From: Haloplanus litoreus
GTDB taxonomy: Archaea > Halobacteriota > Halobacteria > Halobacteriales > Haloferacaceae
DNA: 64,000 nt
Assembly: GCF_042677945.1 (NCBI RefSeq)
Contig: NZ_JBHUDN010000012.1
Reading direction: 5' to 3' (one strand)
Shown: positions 42,739-52,783 of the stretch, one piece after another
Position numbering within the stretch: position 1 is the first letter of the stretch
Layout: each line of letters begins with the position of its first letter
Program-made: the position numbers and the translations under genes
Notes under the pieces: generated by a model
The model's input: the letters and a program-made list of their open reading frames with translations, nothing else
Databases searched by the model: none
Told to the model about the DNA's origin: nothing

Positions 42739-44838
42739 CTACTCCTCGACGATACTGCTCCCACCCGGCGGCAGGAACTCCTGTATCTTGTCCGGACTCG
42801 CCACCTTCCGGAGGAACGACTGGTCGGCGAACCGCTCCTTGAACTCGCGGTAACACCGTTTTGCGGCGTCGTTCTGGGCGAACTTCCCGGGTTCGAGGCG
42901 AAGCGTCGTCGCCGCCTGCGGTTCGATGGCCGACGGCGGCCCGCCGATCACCCGCGTCTCGGGGTCGCACTGAATACCCACCGCGACGCTCGCGGAGACG
43001 TCCCGGAAGTACGTGCGGTCGCCGCGGATGACGAATCCGCCTTTCTCGATGTACTCGCCGCTCTCGGGGGTCTTCGACACCTGCTCCGGGTCGACCATGT
43101 AGGCGTCCCCGGCGAAGCGGCCGTCCTTCCACACCGAGGAGTAGGAGACGGCGAACCTCGCGGCTTCCTCCAGACTGCTGTCGGGGAAGTCCACCTCGCG
43201 CGCCTTCTCGCTCGGCCCCGTCGCCTTCAGGAGCGTCACCGGACCGCCGTGGGCCTGCGCGTGGAAGAACCGGTCGTTCCCGTCCATGTACTTCTTGACG
43301 ATGGCCTCGTTCTCGTCGGCGTTCCGACCGCCGATGACGAGGAAGCCGTCGCTCGTGTGGAACCAGCGAAAGTCCTCGTACCAGTGTTCGGGCTGTTTGA
43401 TCGGCACCGACGACATCGAGAGCCAGTCCACGTCGCGTTCCTCCGCTTCGTCGTCGTCGGCCTCGTCGGCCTCGTCGGCCGCTTCCCACTCGTCACGCCG
43501 GCGCTCGACCGCTTCCAGTTCCTGGCGCGTGTTCTCGATGGCCGCCAACGCGCCCTCCTTTTTCTCCTCGATGCGCTTCGCCTCGGTGTAGCGTTCGTCC
43601 GCGTTCTTCTCGACGCCCACCGACGGGTCGACCGGCACCTCGATCCCGTCGAGGTCGACCGTCACCGCCCCCTCCGCGGCGTTCACGTCGACGACGGCCT
43701 CGGCGGCCGGAATCCCCTGCTCGGCCCCCTCCGCGAGCGTCTCCTCGATTTCCTCCCACGGGACGCTCTCCGCCCGTGCGGCCCGCACCGTCGAGATGAT
43801 TTCGTCGACGAGGTCGTAGTGGGCATAGAGCGCCTCGGCCCGTTCCCGTTCGGCCGCCGCTCGCTCCTCGAACCCCTCGATTGCACCCTCCTGCTGGTCG
43901 ATGATCCGTTGCTGTTTGGCGATTTCGGCCTCGAAGTCGGGACGTTCGGTTCCGGTCGTCTCCTCCTCGGGTTCGCGTTCCAGCCGATAGAAGTAGTCGT
44001 CCAAGGCGGCGTTGAAGGAGTCGAACCCCTCCGCCTCCAGAGTCGCCCGCTCTTCCAGCGGGAACGGCGTCGCGTCGACGACTCGGTCGTCCTCGACGTA
44101 CACCCGCGGGTCGAAGTCGCCCTCGTGGAGGCGGTCGGCCAGCCGACCGATTGCGTCGTAGAGGGCCTCGTACTCCGCCTCGCCGGCGTCCGAGATGTCG
44201 AGGGTCTTCTCGACGCCCGCCCGCGTACAGACCTCCTCGCCGTAGAGGCCGCCGAAGTTGAGTTGGGTGGCGAGGGTCCGCACCACGTCCGTGTCGGACT
44301 CGTCCATCCGCCGGACGAAGGCGTCGTAGCCGACGGTCAGGGGGTCGATTCGCGAGTCGGGGAAACCGTACTGCGACCCGGGCGCGACCGTCCGCGACTT
44401 CAGGCGGACGGTCTCCAGGCTCCGCACCACCTCGCCGCTCTCGTCGAGGACGGCGACGTTGCCCTGGCCGAACAGTTCGGCGACGATGGTGGTGTTCTCG
44501 TCGTCGCGTTCGAACTCGAAGACGAGGATGCGGTCGAACTCGTACTGGGTGACGCCGGCGAAATCGGCGCCGCTCAGGCGGTTCCGGAGCATCATCGCGA
44601 AGTTCGGTGGCCGCCCCGGCGCGTCCGCGACGTGTTCGGGGTCGGCGACGTGTGCGCGTTTCACGTCGCCCACCTCGATCAACAGTTCGACGCGGCCGCG
44701 GTCGAAATCGCGCATCCGAAACCGCAGGAGGTCGTCGTCGTAGAGGTAGACCTTGTCGACTTTCGCCCCCTCGTAGCGCCCGAGTTCGGTGACGAGGGCG
44801 GCGAGATCGACGCTGGTCAGTTCCCGCTTCGCGTCCAT
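42739..44838 (-). CDS. rqcH: RqcH/NEMF ribosome-associated quality control factor
   Basis: This 699-residue protein starts at ATG 44836-44838 (MDAKRELTSVDLAALVTEL), typical of archaeal NEMF homologues. The NFACT-N domain (1-210; YLYDDDLLRFRMRDF) is followed by helix-hairpin and coiled-coil segments (about 300-480; acidic stretch before RDVDWLSM), then the NFACT-R domain (about 500-640; WYEDFRWFHTSDGFLVIGGRNA) and a C-terminal domain. It binds the 50S subunit with stalled peptidyl-tRNA and recruits tRNA for Ala tailing. The upstream qNOR gene is same-strand but 76 bp away. Confidence 0.93.
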   Translation of the reverse strand: MDAKRELTSVDLAALVTELGRYEGAKVDKVYLYDDDLLRFRMRDFDRGRVELLIEVGDVKRAHVADPEHVADAPGRPPNFAMMLRNRLSGADFAGVTQYEFDRILVFEFERDDENTTIVAELFGQGNVAVLDESGEVVRSLETVRLKSRTVAPGSQYGFPDSRIDPLTVGYDAFVRRMDESDTDVVRTLATQLNFGGLYGEEVCTRAGVEKTLDISDAGEAEYEALYDAIGRLADRLHEGDFDPRVYVEDDRVVDATPFPLEERATLEAEGFDSFNAALDDYFYRLEREPEEETTGTERPDFEAEIAKQQRIIDQQEGAIEGFEERAAAERERAEALYAHYDLVDEIISTVRAARAESVPWEEIEETLAEGAEQGIPAAEAVVDVNAAEGAVTVDLDGIEVPVDPSVGVEKNADERYTEAKRIEEKKEGALAAIENTRQELEAVERRRDEWEAADEADEADDDEAEERDVDWLSMSSVPIKQPEHWYEDFRWFHTSDGFLVIGGRNADENEAIVKKYMDGNDRFFHAQAHGGPVTLLKATGPSEKAREVDFPDSSLEEAARFAVSYSSVWKDGRFAGDAYMVDPEQVSKTPESGEYIEKGGFVIRGDRTYFRDVSASVAVGIQCDPETRVIGGPPSAIEPQAATTLRLEPGKFAQNDAAKRCYREFKERFADQSFLRKVASPDKIQEFLPPGGSSIVEE

Positions 44839-44914
44839 ACCGGGTCTTTCCGGGCCGGGCCGAAAAGGCGTGTCGTTGTCGCGGCGTCCCTCGAGACAGT
44901 TACAGCCGGCGGTG

Positions 44915-47197
44915 TCAGTCGTCGCCCAGCACGCCCTCCGCGACGGCCATGTCCTCCACGTCCGGATCGCTCTCCGAGCCCCGGAGGACGAACCGCTTGC
45001 GGACGATGTCGGCGGCGTAGATGGCCGTTCCGAGGATGATGAGCGTATCACCCGGAAGCCGTGCCCAGAACAGGGTCTGGACGATGGGCTGGTTGTAGAA
45101 GGCGAGACTCCGACCGACTGCGTAGCTCCCCGTGAACACGGCCTCAAGCTGCAGGAAGCCGACGGGGAGCACGGAGACGAACACCATCAGCGCCAGGCCG
45201 ACGTTCCAGCACCAGAACGACGCCCGGAGCCACGAGCCGTCCCAGCGCTCCGGCTCGATGGACAGCTGGAGCATGTACGAGACCATGCCGAGTGCGAGGA
45301 AGCCGAAGGCGCCGAACATGGCTGCGTGGGCGTGACCCACCGTGAGGTAGGTGCCGTGTTCGTAGTAGTTGATCAGCGGCAGGTTGATGAAGAAGCCGAG
45401 CACGCCGGCGCCGACGAAGTTCCAGATCCCGCTGGCGACGATGAACATGAACGGGATCTTGTAGGGGAAGTCCCCGCTCTCGGTCATCGCCTGGTACTGG
45501 CCGAGCGCCTCGTAGAGGATGAACACCAGCGGGATGAGTTCGAGTGTCGAGAAGACGCTCCCGATGGGCACCCACATGTCGGGCATGCCGACCCACCAGT
45601 AGTGGTGGGAGACGCCGATGACGCCGGTGCTCATCACCAGGAGCGCCTGCAGCATGACGGCCTTCTCGGCGCTGCGTCGCCGGAGCAGGTTCATCGACAC
45701 CAGCGTCAGGCCGACGATGGCGACGATGAAGAACTCGAAGGCGCCCTCGACCCACATGTGGACGACCCACCAGCGCCAGAACTCGGTCACCGCGATGTTG
45801 GTCTGGGGCGTGAAAAAGAAGCCGGCGGTGAACAGCAGGGCGATGGAGCCGCCGGCGTAGAGGATCATGTGTGCCAGCCCGTACACCGGCTCGCGGTCGA
45901 GCAGGGGCTTCAGCCCGCGGACGGCCAAGACGGCCCAGATGCCGAAGCCGGCCAGCAGGCCGAACTGCCAGATCTTGCCGACTTCGAGGTACTCCAAGCC
46001 CTCGTTGCCGAGGAGCCACCAGAGGTCGCCGAGGTAGCCGTTCGCGCCGAGCCAGATACCGCCGAGGCCACCGACGGTGACCACGACCACCGCGGCCAAC
46101 AGCCCGTCGATGTACGTCGACTGGTTGTTCGGTTCGTGACCGGTCAACAGCGGCGGCAGGTACAGGCCCGCACCGAGCCACGTGGCTGCGATCCAGAGGA
46201 TGCCGAGGTCGAGGTGCCACGTCTTCGCGATCGAAAAGGGAAGGATCTGGAGGATGTGGACGCCGAATAGCTCCTCGACCCCGAAGAAGCCGGCCCGTTC
46301 GATGTAGAAGTGCGCGAGCAGACCGCCGAGCAACACCTGCGCGAGGAAGAGTCCGGCGGCGACGGGAACGAACCGGAGCGCCGAGCGCTGACTGGGGAAG
46401 ACGCTCACGTCGCCCGGCTCGGGCACGGAGAGTCCTTCGGCGGACGGCTCGGGGAGGCGAACCGAGCGGTAGAGCCAGATGCCGAAGCCAGCCCCCGCGA
46501 CCAACAACACCATGGCAACGACGCTCCAGGTCATCGCGGCGCCGGTCGCGTCGTTGCCGGCACCGGGTGCGTACGGCCACTCGTTGGTGTAGGAGTGATC
46601 ACTTCCCGGTCGGTCGGTGTGGGAGAACCACGCCGTCCACATCGCGAAATCGGCGAACTGGCGGGCGTCCGTCTCGCTGTCGATCATCCCCTCGGGGACG
46701 CCCCGCTCGTGGCTCCCCTCGTGGTAGCGCTCGACGTACTCCTCGCGGACCTGCTGGTGGGCGTACAGTTCCGCCGGCGAGTACTCGATGTTGCCGCCGT
46801 CGTACTCGCCGTCGAGGTCCCCCTTGACCACCTCGTCGACTGCGGCCCGCTCGCCGGGCGGCAGGGCGCCGTAGTTCGTGTCGTACCGCTCCTGGGCGTA
46901 GTACGACCGCATGTACTGGGTCTTCAATCTCAGGGCGTCGGCGGTGTAGTCCTCGCCGTAGTACGCCCCGTTGCCGAGGATCGACCCGTGATTCATCAGG
47001 CCGTGTTTCTGGAACGCCTCCTTGCCGTCCCTGATCTGCTCGCCGGTGACCACCGTCTCCCCTTCGGGACCGACGACCTCCTCCGGTATGGGCGGTGCCT
47101 CCTGGTACGCGAACCACGCTCCGGCGCCCATGACGACGAGGTTGAACACGAACGCCACGGCGATCACCTTCGCGATCGTCTTTCGGGTGAGCCTCAT
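44915..47197 (-). CDS. norZ: Quinol-dependent nitric oxide reductase (qNOR)
   Basis: This single-subunit enzyme has 760 residues and about 14 membrane helices. The N-terminal extension (residues 40-215) includes the KHGLMNHGSILGNGAYYGEDY segment characteristic of qNOR, replacing cytochrome NorC. Heme and FeB ligands fall in HMWVEGAFEFF, VSHHYWWVG and GHAHAAMFGAFG, with Glu residues in the family positions. It reduces two NO to N2O with quinol electrons. No nitrite reductase or NO-responsive regulator is adjacent, so it may serve detoxification. Confidence 0.93.
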   Translation of the reverse strand: MRLTRKTIAKVIAVAFVFNLVVMGAGAWFAYQEAPPIPEEVVGPEGETVVTGEQIRDGKEAFQKHGLMNHGSILGNGAYYGEDYTADALRLKTQYMRSYYAQERYDTNYGALPPGERAAVDEVVKGDLDGEYDGGNIEYSPAELYAHQQVREEYVERYHEGSHERGVPEGMIDSETDARQFADFAMWTAWFSHTDRPGSDHSYTNEWPYAPGAGNDATGAAMTWSVVAMVLLVAGAGFGIWLYRSVRLPEPSAEGLSVPEPGDVSVFPSQRSALRFVPVAAGLFLAQVLLGGLLAHFYIERAGFFGVEELFGVHILQILPFSIAKTWHLDLGILWIAATWLGAGLYLPPLLTGHEPNNQSTYIDGLLAAVVVVTVGGLGGIWLGANGYLGDLWWLLGNEGLEYLEVGKIWQFGLLAGFGIWAVLAVRGLKPLLDREPVYGLAHMILYAGGSIALLFTAGFFFTPQTNIAVTEFWRWWVVHMWVEGAFEFFIVAIVGLTLVSMNLLRRRSAEKAVMLQALLVMSTGVIGVSHHYWWVGMPDMWVPIGSVFSTLELIPLVFILYEALGQYQAMTESGDFPYKIPFMFIVASGIWNFVGAGVLGFFINLPLINYYEHGTYLTVGHAHAAMFGAFGFLALGMVSYMLQLSIEPERWDGSWLRASFWCWNVGLALMVFVSVLPVGFLQLEAVFTGSYAVGRSLAFYNQPIVQTLFWARLPGDTLIILGTAIYAADIVRKRFVLRGSESDPDVEDMAVAEGVLGDD

Positions 47198-47305
47198 GGT
47201 TCGACGGTCGATCTCGGGGATCTTGAACCGGCGTTCAGTTCCCAGCGGACGGGGCGCGCCCCGAACCCGTTCGGGACGCGGATAGGAGGGGGGTGCCGAC
47301 TCGTC

Positions 47306-48640
47306 TCAATCGTCCGCCGCCGTGCGCGAACGCTCCCGGTCCAGGGACACCAGCGTCTCGCCGTCGAACGAGAGGGGCCGCAGATCGCCAACCGTCACGT
47401 TCGGTTCGTTCGCTAGCTCCTCGGCGACGGGCGCCGAGACGAGCGCCTCGTCGACCGCCATGGTGTTCCGTATCCGCGCGACCCGCAGGTCAGACAGGTC
47501 CTTGACCCCCGTCGCGGCGACGAGCAGTTCGAGTGCGAGTTCGTCCGACGGGGCGACAAGCGGGAGGTGCACCCGTGACGGTTCGCCGCCGGTGAGGGCG
47601 TTGACGTACATGTCAGTGGGGTCGATCCCCTCGACAGCCGCTTGCCGAACCACGTCGGCCAGACCGACGCCGATCCCGTTCCCGTGAGACTCCTCGGTGA
47701 TCGAGCGGACGTAGATCCGCCTGTACTCCGGGGTTACGGGGTCGTCCTCGCCGATCATCCGCATCCGTCCGACGACGTTCGTGTCCATCCCGGTGCCGCT
47801 CACGTTCTTGCCGATCTCGTCGACGATTAGGATGTCGAGGTCGTCGACCGGCAGCATCGGGAGCAGTTCCTTGGCCCGCACCTGTAGCTCCGGCTCACGG
47901 TCGAGGATGTCGTCCACGGCGATGGCTTCGACGTGTGCGGCTCGGTCCCGCGCGTTCTCGAGCATCGCCACGCCGCCGACGACCGGCGTCTCCTCGAAGA
48001 GGATGCCCGCCCGCTCGGTGATGGCCGCCTCGTAGCTCCGGGCCAGCGCCGACTTGTGCATCGTCTCCGCACCGCGCTGTTTGCCCAGCCCGACGACGGC
48101 CATCTTGCAGAGGCCACTCTCGATGTCGCCGGCGAAGTCGGTGTGGGGCTTGACTCGGTTGACGAGCAGGACGGCGTCGGCCGCCAGCGCATCGGACGCG
48201 GCGTAGACCGTCCGCCCGTCGGTCGTCGTCGACACGGGTTCGACCGCCATCGACGACCGTATCTCACAGCCCATCGTCTCCTCGGTGATGCCGAGCGACG
48301 CGAGCATCTCGCGCTGTCCCGCCGCCGTCGCGCCGCCGTGGCTCCCCATCCCCGGGAAGATGAACGGCTCGAATCCACGCGCTTGGAGCGTCTCGACGGT
48401 CGCCCGGAGGATCGTCGGCATGTCGTGAATGCCGCGGCTGCCCGCAGTGATCCCGACTTCGGCAGCCGGTTCGAGGTCGGAAAGCGGGTCGAACGCGGCG
48501 ATCTCCGCCTCGGTGGCCGCGGCCACGTCGTCGAGTTCGGGCTGGTCGTACTCGACGTCGATCGGTGCGAACCGGGGGTACTCGTCGACCGAGACGTCGT
48601 TGATCGCCCGCAACGAGTCCGGGTCCGGGGACTCAAGCAT
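47306..48640 (-). CDS. LarA-like nickel-dependent racemase family protein
   Basis: This 444-residue protein starts at ATG 48638-48640, with GGAGG seven bases upstream; a GTG at 48664 is the alternative. The N-domain has SRGIHDMPTILRATVETLQ and FPGMGSHGGATAAGQREML. His in VKPHTDF, Lys in GLCKMAVV and His in ETMHKS match the LarA positions that bind the nickel-pincer nucleotide; the last two are 16 residues apart, as in LarA. LarA homologues epimerise various 2-hydroxy acids. It is divergent from the ABC transporter. No larB/C/E genes are in this window. Confidence 0.75.
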   Translation of the reverse strand: MLESPDPDSLRAINDVSVDEYPRFAPIDVEYDQPELDDVAAATEAEIAAFDPLSDLEPAAEVGITAGSRGIHDMPTILRATVETLQARGFEPFIFPGMGSHGGATAAGQREMLASLGITEETMGCEIRSSMAVEPVSTTTDGRTVYAASDALAADAVLLVNRVKPHTDFAGDIESGLCKMAVVGLGKQRGAETMHKSALARSYEAAITERAGILFEETPVVGGVAMLENARDRAAHVEAIAVDDILDREPELQVRAKELLPMLPVDDLDILIVDEIGKNVSGTGMDTNVVGRMRMIGEDDPVTPEYRRIYVRSITEESHGNGIGVGLADVVRQAAVEGIDPTDMYVNALTGGEPSRVHLPLVAPSDELALELLVAATGVKDLSDLRVARIRNTMAVDEALVSAPVAEELANEPNVTVGDLRPLSFDGETLVSLDRERSRTAADD

Positions 48641-48852
48641 CGGCAGTCCCTCCGGATCGATCACGGTCCGTCTCGGCCGTGTGGAGTGCGGTCACGTCGA
48701 CCGAATCGGCCCCGTCGGTACACCGGAATCGCCCCGAACCGAGAGTCAGTCCCATGTCCTCTGGGCATCGCGGCCGTACTTCAATCTTCGGCGGAATGAG
48801 GGGTTAACATCAAAATTTAAATATCATCCTTTATTCAGGGGAGACGGGTACC
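48641..48852. promoter_or_regulatory. Divergent promoter region, LarA-like gene / ABC transporter
   Basis: AATTTAAATA at 48814-48823 is a strong TATA-like element about 34 bp before the binding-protein start. The whole stretch 48803-48835 is AT-rich. No operator-like palindrome was noticed. Confidence 0.5.
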
Positions 48853-50085
48853 ATGAGAATAACACGCAGGGACGCCGTCAAGGCGTTAGGTGCCACTGGT
48901 GTGGCGACTACGACTGGACTCGCCGGCTGCTCGGGTGGTGGCGGCAGCGGTGGCGGGACGACGACCCTCGGGGTCATCATGCCCGTCTCCGGGACGATCT
49001 CGGAACTGGGTCCGCCGTGCCGGGACGGAGCCGACGTCGCGGTTCAGGCGATCAACGACGCGGGCGGTCTGCTGGGCGGCGACATCGCGGTCCAGCACGA
49101 GGACTCGGAGAGCGTCCCGGACGCCGGCGTACGCGCGGCGAATCGGCTGATGGAAGGCGAGAGCGTCCCGGCGATGGTCGGTCCGCTGTCGAGCGGTGTG
49201 GGGATGAGTATCGCCCCCATCGCAGCCGACAACGACGTCGTCTACTTCCCCGGCGGAAGTTCGCCGGAGTTCACCTCGCTGGACCAGACCGAGTGGGTGT
49301 TCCGGACCCGCCCGTCCGACGCGTTCGTCGGTGCGGCGCTCGCACGGATCGCCTACGAGGGACGGGGCATGGAGACCGCCTCGTCCATCGTCGTCAACAA
49401 CGACTTCGGGATCGGTCTGGCCGACTCCTTCGAGGAGGCGTTCACCGAACTCGGCGGCGAGGTGCTCTCACGGGAGCGCGCGAACGTGGGACAGACCTCC
49501 TACCGGTCCGAACTCGAATCGATGTTCTCCGGCGACCCCGACGTGGTCTTGAACGGCTGCTACCAGGACGAGGCGACGAACATCTTCCGGCAGTGGTTCG
49601 AACAGGACCTCGGCGGTCAGTGGATGATCCACAGCGGCCTCATCGGCAGCGAGTTCCTCGGAGGCATCGGCGAGGAAATCGCCGACGGTATCTTCGCGTC
49701 GAATCCGCGGCTCCCGGACAACGAGGCCAACCAGCACTTCCGGGACCTGATGGAGGATACTGACACGGGCGACCCCGGCGAGTTGATCTTCCCGCCCAAC
49801 ACATACGACGCGATCAACATGATCGCACTCGCCGCCGAGCGCGGCGGCGAGGCGACCGGATCGACGATCCGGGAGAACCTGCGTAACATCGCGAACCCTG
49901 GCGGCACGGACGTCCAGACGGTTGGCGACGGCCTCGAACTCCTCCGGAACGACGAGGAGATCCGATACATCGGTGCGAGTCACAACTGTGACCTCGACGA
50001 GGACGGCGAGGCACAGGGGCTCACCTTCAGCGAGATCGAGATCCAGGGGACCCAACCCGAAGCCGTCGGGACCGTCGAGATCTGA
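48853..50085 (+). CDS. ABC transporter substrate-binding lipoprotein, LivK type
   Basis: This 410-residue protein has a Tat signal (RITRRDAVKALGATG) and lipobox LAGC at about residue 26, followed by a Gly/Ser linker. The mature part has the type I periplasmic binding fold (TLGVIMPVSGTISELGPPCRDGADVAV; AMVGPLSSGVG; VVNNDFGIGLADSF). LivK-type proteins bind branched-chain amino acids, urea, amides or aromatic and hydroxy acids. It is the first gene of a five-gene operon. The UxaA genes downstream point to an acid substrate. Confidence 0.92.
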   Translation: MRITRRDAVKALGATGVATTTGLAGCSGGGGSGGGTTTLGVIMPVSGTISELGPPCRDGADVAVQAINDAGGLLGGDIAVQHEDSESVPDAGVRAANRLMEGESVPAMVGPLSSGVGMSIAPIAADNDVVYFPGGSSPEFTSLDQTEWVFRTRPSDAFVGAALARIAYEGRGMETASSIVVNNDFGIGLADSFEEAFTELGGEVLSRERANVGQTSYRSELESMFSGDPDVVLNGCYQDEATNIFRQWFEQDLGGQWMIHSGLIGSEFLGGIGEEIADGIFASNPRLPDNEANQHFRDLMEDTDTGDPGELIFPPNTYDAINMIALAAERGGEATGSTIRENLRNIANPGGTDVQTVGDGLELLRNDEEIRYIGASHNCDLDEDGEAQGLTFSEIEIQGTQPEAVGTVEI

Positions 50086-50090
50086 CAAGA

Positions 50091-50969
50091 ATGGTCCTCT
50101 CGACGATCCTAGAAATTCTCGTCTTCGGGTTCATTTTCGGGAGTCTGCTCGCACTCGCGGGTGTCGGGCTCTCGTTGATCTACAGCATCGCCGACTTCCC
50201 CAACTTCGCCCACGGCGACTACATGATGTTCGGCGGCTACATGGCCTTCCTGGTCAACGTCCAGTTGGGTCTCCCGATGGCGGTCGCTTTCGTCGTCGGG
50301 GTGGTGTCGCTGGTCGCCGTCGCCCTGGTCGTCGACCGCCTCGCGTTCAAGCCGCTCCGCAACGCCGGTCCCGTTCCGCTGTTGATCGCCTCGATCGGTG
50401 TGGCACTGTTCATCAGGAACCTGATCAAGTTCGTCTGGGGAACGAGCACGCGCAACTACGCAGGTGAGTGGCAGCGAGCCCAGGAGATCCTCCCGGGCGT
50501 CGAGATGACCGGCCAGCAGATCACCCTCGTCGTCGTCGCGGTGAGCATGATGCTGGCGGTCCACCTGCTCCTCTCCCGAACCAAGCTCGGGAAGTCGATG
50601 CGGGCGATGTCCGACAACCGTCGACTCGCGCGCGCGTCCGGAATCTACGCCGAGCGGACGCTGCTGTGGACCTGGGTGATCGGTGCCGCGCTCGCCGCGG
50701 CGGCGGGTATCCTGCTCGGGATGAACAGCAGCCTCGCGCCTTACCGTGGGTTCATCATCCTGCTCGCGATCTTCGCCGCCGTCATCCTCGGCGGGATCGG
50801 GAGCCCGTACGGCGCCATGGCCGGCGGGCTGATCATCGGTATCGCCTACGAGGCGACGCCGTACATCCCCGGTCTGGACGGAGGTTACAAGTTCGTCACG
50901 ACGTTCGCGATCATGATCGTGGTACTGCTGGTCAAACCGCAGGGCATCTTCGGCGGTGAGCCGGGATGA
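50091..50969 (+). CDS. ABC transporter permease, LivH type
   Basis: This 292-residue permease has about eight membrane helices, and includes ALAGVGLSLIYSIADFPNFAHGDYM near residue 20, the cytoplasmic MRAMSDNRRLARASGI loop that contacts the ATPases, and AAVILGGIGSPYGAMAGGLIIG. It starts five bases after the binding-protein stop codon. It forms the membrane channel with the LivM-type protein. Confidence 0.93.
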   Translation: MVLSTILEILVFGFIFGSLLALAGVGLSLIYSIADFPNFAHGDYMMFGGYMAFLVNVQLGLPMAVAFVVGVVSLVAVALVVDRLAFKPLRNAGPVPLLIASIGVALFIRNLIKFVWGTSTRNYAGEWQRAQEILPGVEMTGQQITLVVVAVSMMLAVHLLLSRTKLGKSMRAMSDNRRLARASGIYAERTLLWTWVIGAALAAAAGILLGMNSSLAPYRGFIILLAIFAAVILGGIGSPYGAMAGGLIIGIAYEATPYIPGLDGGYKFVTTFAIMIVVLLVKPQGIFGGEPG

Positions 50970-50997
50970 CCCGTCAGCCGCCTGAATGGAGACGACA

Positions 50998-51993
50998 ATG
51001 ATCAACGTACTACTCCAGCTCGGAAGCATCGAGGGATATCTGCTGACCATCCTGATCTGGGTCGGCATCTACGGACTGATGGCGCTCGGCCTGAACATCC
51101 AGTGGGGACAGACGGGTCTGTTCAACATCGGCGTGATCGGGTTCGTCGCCGTCGGCGGGTACACCAGCGCGACCCTGACGATCCCACAGTCCGCGGAGTA
51201 CTTCGGCGGGTTCGGACTGCCGTTCCCCGTCGGACTGGTCGGTGGGATGCTCGCCGCCGGGTTCGTGGGGTTCCTGATCGCGATTCCGGTCTTGCGCCTG
51301 CGCGAGGATTACCTCGCCATCGCGACGATCGGGTTCCAGGAGATCATCCGCCTGCTGTACCTCAATGAGGAGTGGTACGCCGGCGGTCCCCGCGGGCTGC
51401 GTGTCGAGGCGCCCCTGAACGACGTCTGGGGTGAGGTCCTCCCCTGGCTCGACTTCAACTGGCTGTGGGTGGGGATCCTGGTCGTGCTCGTGGGGACGTG
51501 CTACGTCGTCCTCGAACGGCTCAACCAGTCGCCGTTCGGACGCGTCCTCAAGAGCATCCGCGAGGACGAGGACGTCTCCCGGGCCGCCGGTAAAAACGTC
51601 TACCGGTACAAGATGCGCTCGTTCGTGTTCGGCTGTATGATCATGGGTGCGGCCGGCAGCGTCCAGGCCCACTACGTCGGGTACATCAACCCCGACTTCT
51701 TCTGGCCGCTGATCACGTTCTACGTGTGGATCGCCCTGTTGCTCGGCGGGTCGGGCAACAACAAGGGTGCGATCCTCGGCGCCGGCATCCTGATGCTGTT
51801 TCTCGAAGGCACGAACTTCCTCAAAGGCTACGTCACGTTCCTCGGCTCGACTCAGGTCGACGCCGTCCGGTACGCGGTGGTCGGTGTCCTGTTGATCGCG
51901 CTGATGCAGTACCGTCCCGAGGGCGTGCTCGGTGAGCGCAAGACGCTCTTCGGGGACAGGGAGCCATCCGGGGGTGCAGCCGATGCAGACTGA
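50998..51993 (+). CDS. ABC transporter permease, LivM type
   Basis: This 331-residue permease starts at ATG 50998, chosen because GGAG precedes it by a normal distance; ATG 50986 is the alternative. Key segments are LNIQWGQTGLFNIGVIGFVAVGGYTS, LRLREDYLAIATIGFQEIIRLL, the cytoplasmic KSIREDEDVSRAAGKNVYRYK loop, and LLLGGSGNNKGAILGAGILM. Its 3' end overlaps the next gene by 11 bp. Confidence 0.92.
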   Translation: MINVLLQLGSIEGYLLTILIWVGIYGLMALGLNIQWGQTGLFNIGVIGFVAVGGYTSATLTIPQSAEYFGGFGLPFPVGLVGGMLAAGFVGFLIAIPVLRLREDYLAIATIGFQEIIRLLYLNEEWYAGGPRGLRVEAPLNDVWGEVLPWLDFNWLWVGILVVLVGTCYVVLERLNQSPFGRVLKSIREDEDVSRAAGKNVYRYKMRSFVFGCMIMGAAGSVQAHYVGYINPDFFWPLITFYVWIALLLGGSGNNKGAILGAGILMLFLEGTNFLKGYVTFLGSTQVDAVRYAVVGVLLIALMQYRPEGVLGERKTLFGDREPSGGAADAD

Positions 51994-52783
51994 GGTGAGC
52001 GAGACGGCGACGGTCGACGACGCCGTCCTCGCGGCCGACTCCGTGCGGAAGACCTTCGGCGAGATCGTCGCGGTCGACGACTGCTCGTTCGAGATCGAGC
52101 GCGGCTCGATCACGGGGCTGATCGGTCCCAACGGCGCCGGCAAGTCGACGATGTTCGACTGCATCAGCGGGTTCTACCAGCCCGACGCGGGGACGATTCG
52201 CTTCGACGGCACGGACATCACTGGACTCCCGGCACACAAGATCGCTCACGAGGGGCTCGTGCGGACGTTCCAGATCACGCGGGATCTCGCGGAGATGACC
52301 GTCATGGAGAACATGATGCTCACCCCGAAAAACCAGACTGGCGAGTCCATGTTCCACGCCGTCTTCAACCGCGACACGATCGAACGCGAGAACGCCGAGA
52401 TCCAGCGGGACGCGGAGAAACTCCTCGAACTGTTCCAGCTCGATCACGTTCGCCAGGAGTACGCGGGCAACCTCTCGGGTGGCCAGCGCAAGCTACTGGA
52501 GATGGCCCGGATGCTGATGCTCGAACCCGAGGCGATGTTGCTCGACGAGCCGATGGCCGGCGTCAACCCGACCCTCGAAAACGACATCGTCGAGCGAATC
52601 GAGGAACTCAACAGGCAGGAGGGCGTCACGTTCGTTATCGTCGAACACGACATGGACCTCGTGATGGACCTGTGTGACCGAATCATCGTGATGAACGAAG
52701 GTCGGGATCTGGCCGCCGGTACCCCGGCGGAGATCCAAAACGACGAGCGGGTGCTCGAGGCGTATCTCGGGGGTGACTCCTGA
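51983..52783 (+). CDS. ABC transporter ATP-binding protein, LivG type
   Basis: This 266-residue ATPase starts at ATG 51983. Walker A is GPNGAGKST, the signature is NLSGGQRKLLEMARML, Walker B is AMLLDEPMAGV, and the switch His is in VIVEHDMDLVMDL. The LivG-type inserted loop (MLTPKNQTGESMFHAVF) is present. Its stop codon overlaps the next start (TGATG). Confidence 0.94.
   Translation: MQTEVSETATVDDAVLAADSVRKTFGEIVAVDDCSFEIERGSITGLIGPNGAGKSTMFDCISGFYQPDAGTIRFDGTDITGLPAHKIAHEGLVRTFQITRDLAEMTVMENMMLTPKNQTGESMFHAVFNRDTIERENAEIQRDAEKLLELFQLDHVRQEYAGNLSGGQRKLLEMARMLMLEPEAMLLDEPMAGVNPTLENDIVERIEELNRQEGVTFVIVEHDMDLVMDLCDRIIVMNEGRDLAAGTPAEIQNDERVLEAYLGGDS

Noticed and set aside
45144..46580. 478-codon frame overlapping the qNOR gene
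   Set aside because: It is a frame-shifted shadow of the qNOR gene on the same strand: Arg/Pro-rich, with no membrane or enzyme motifs.
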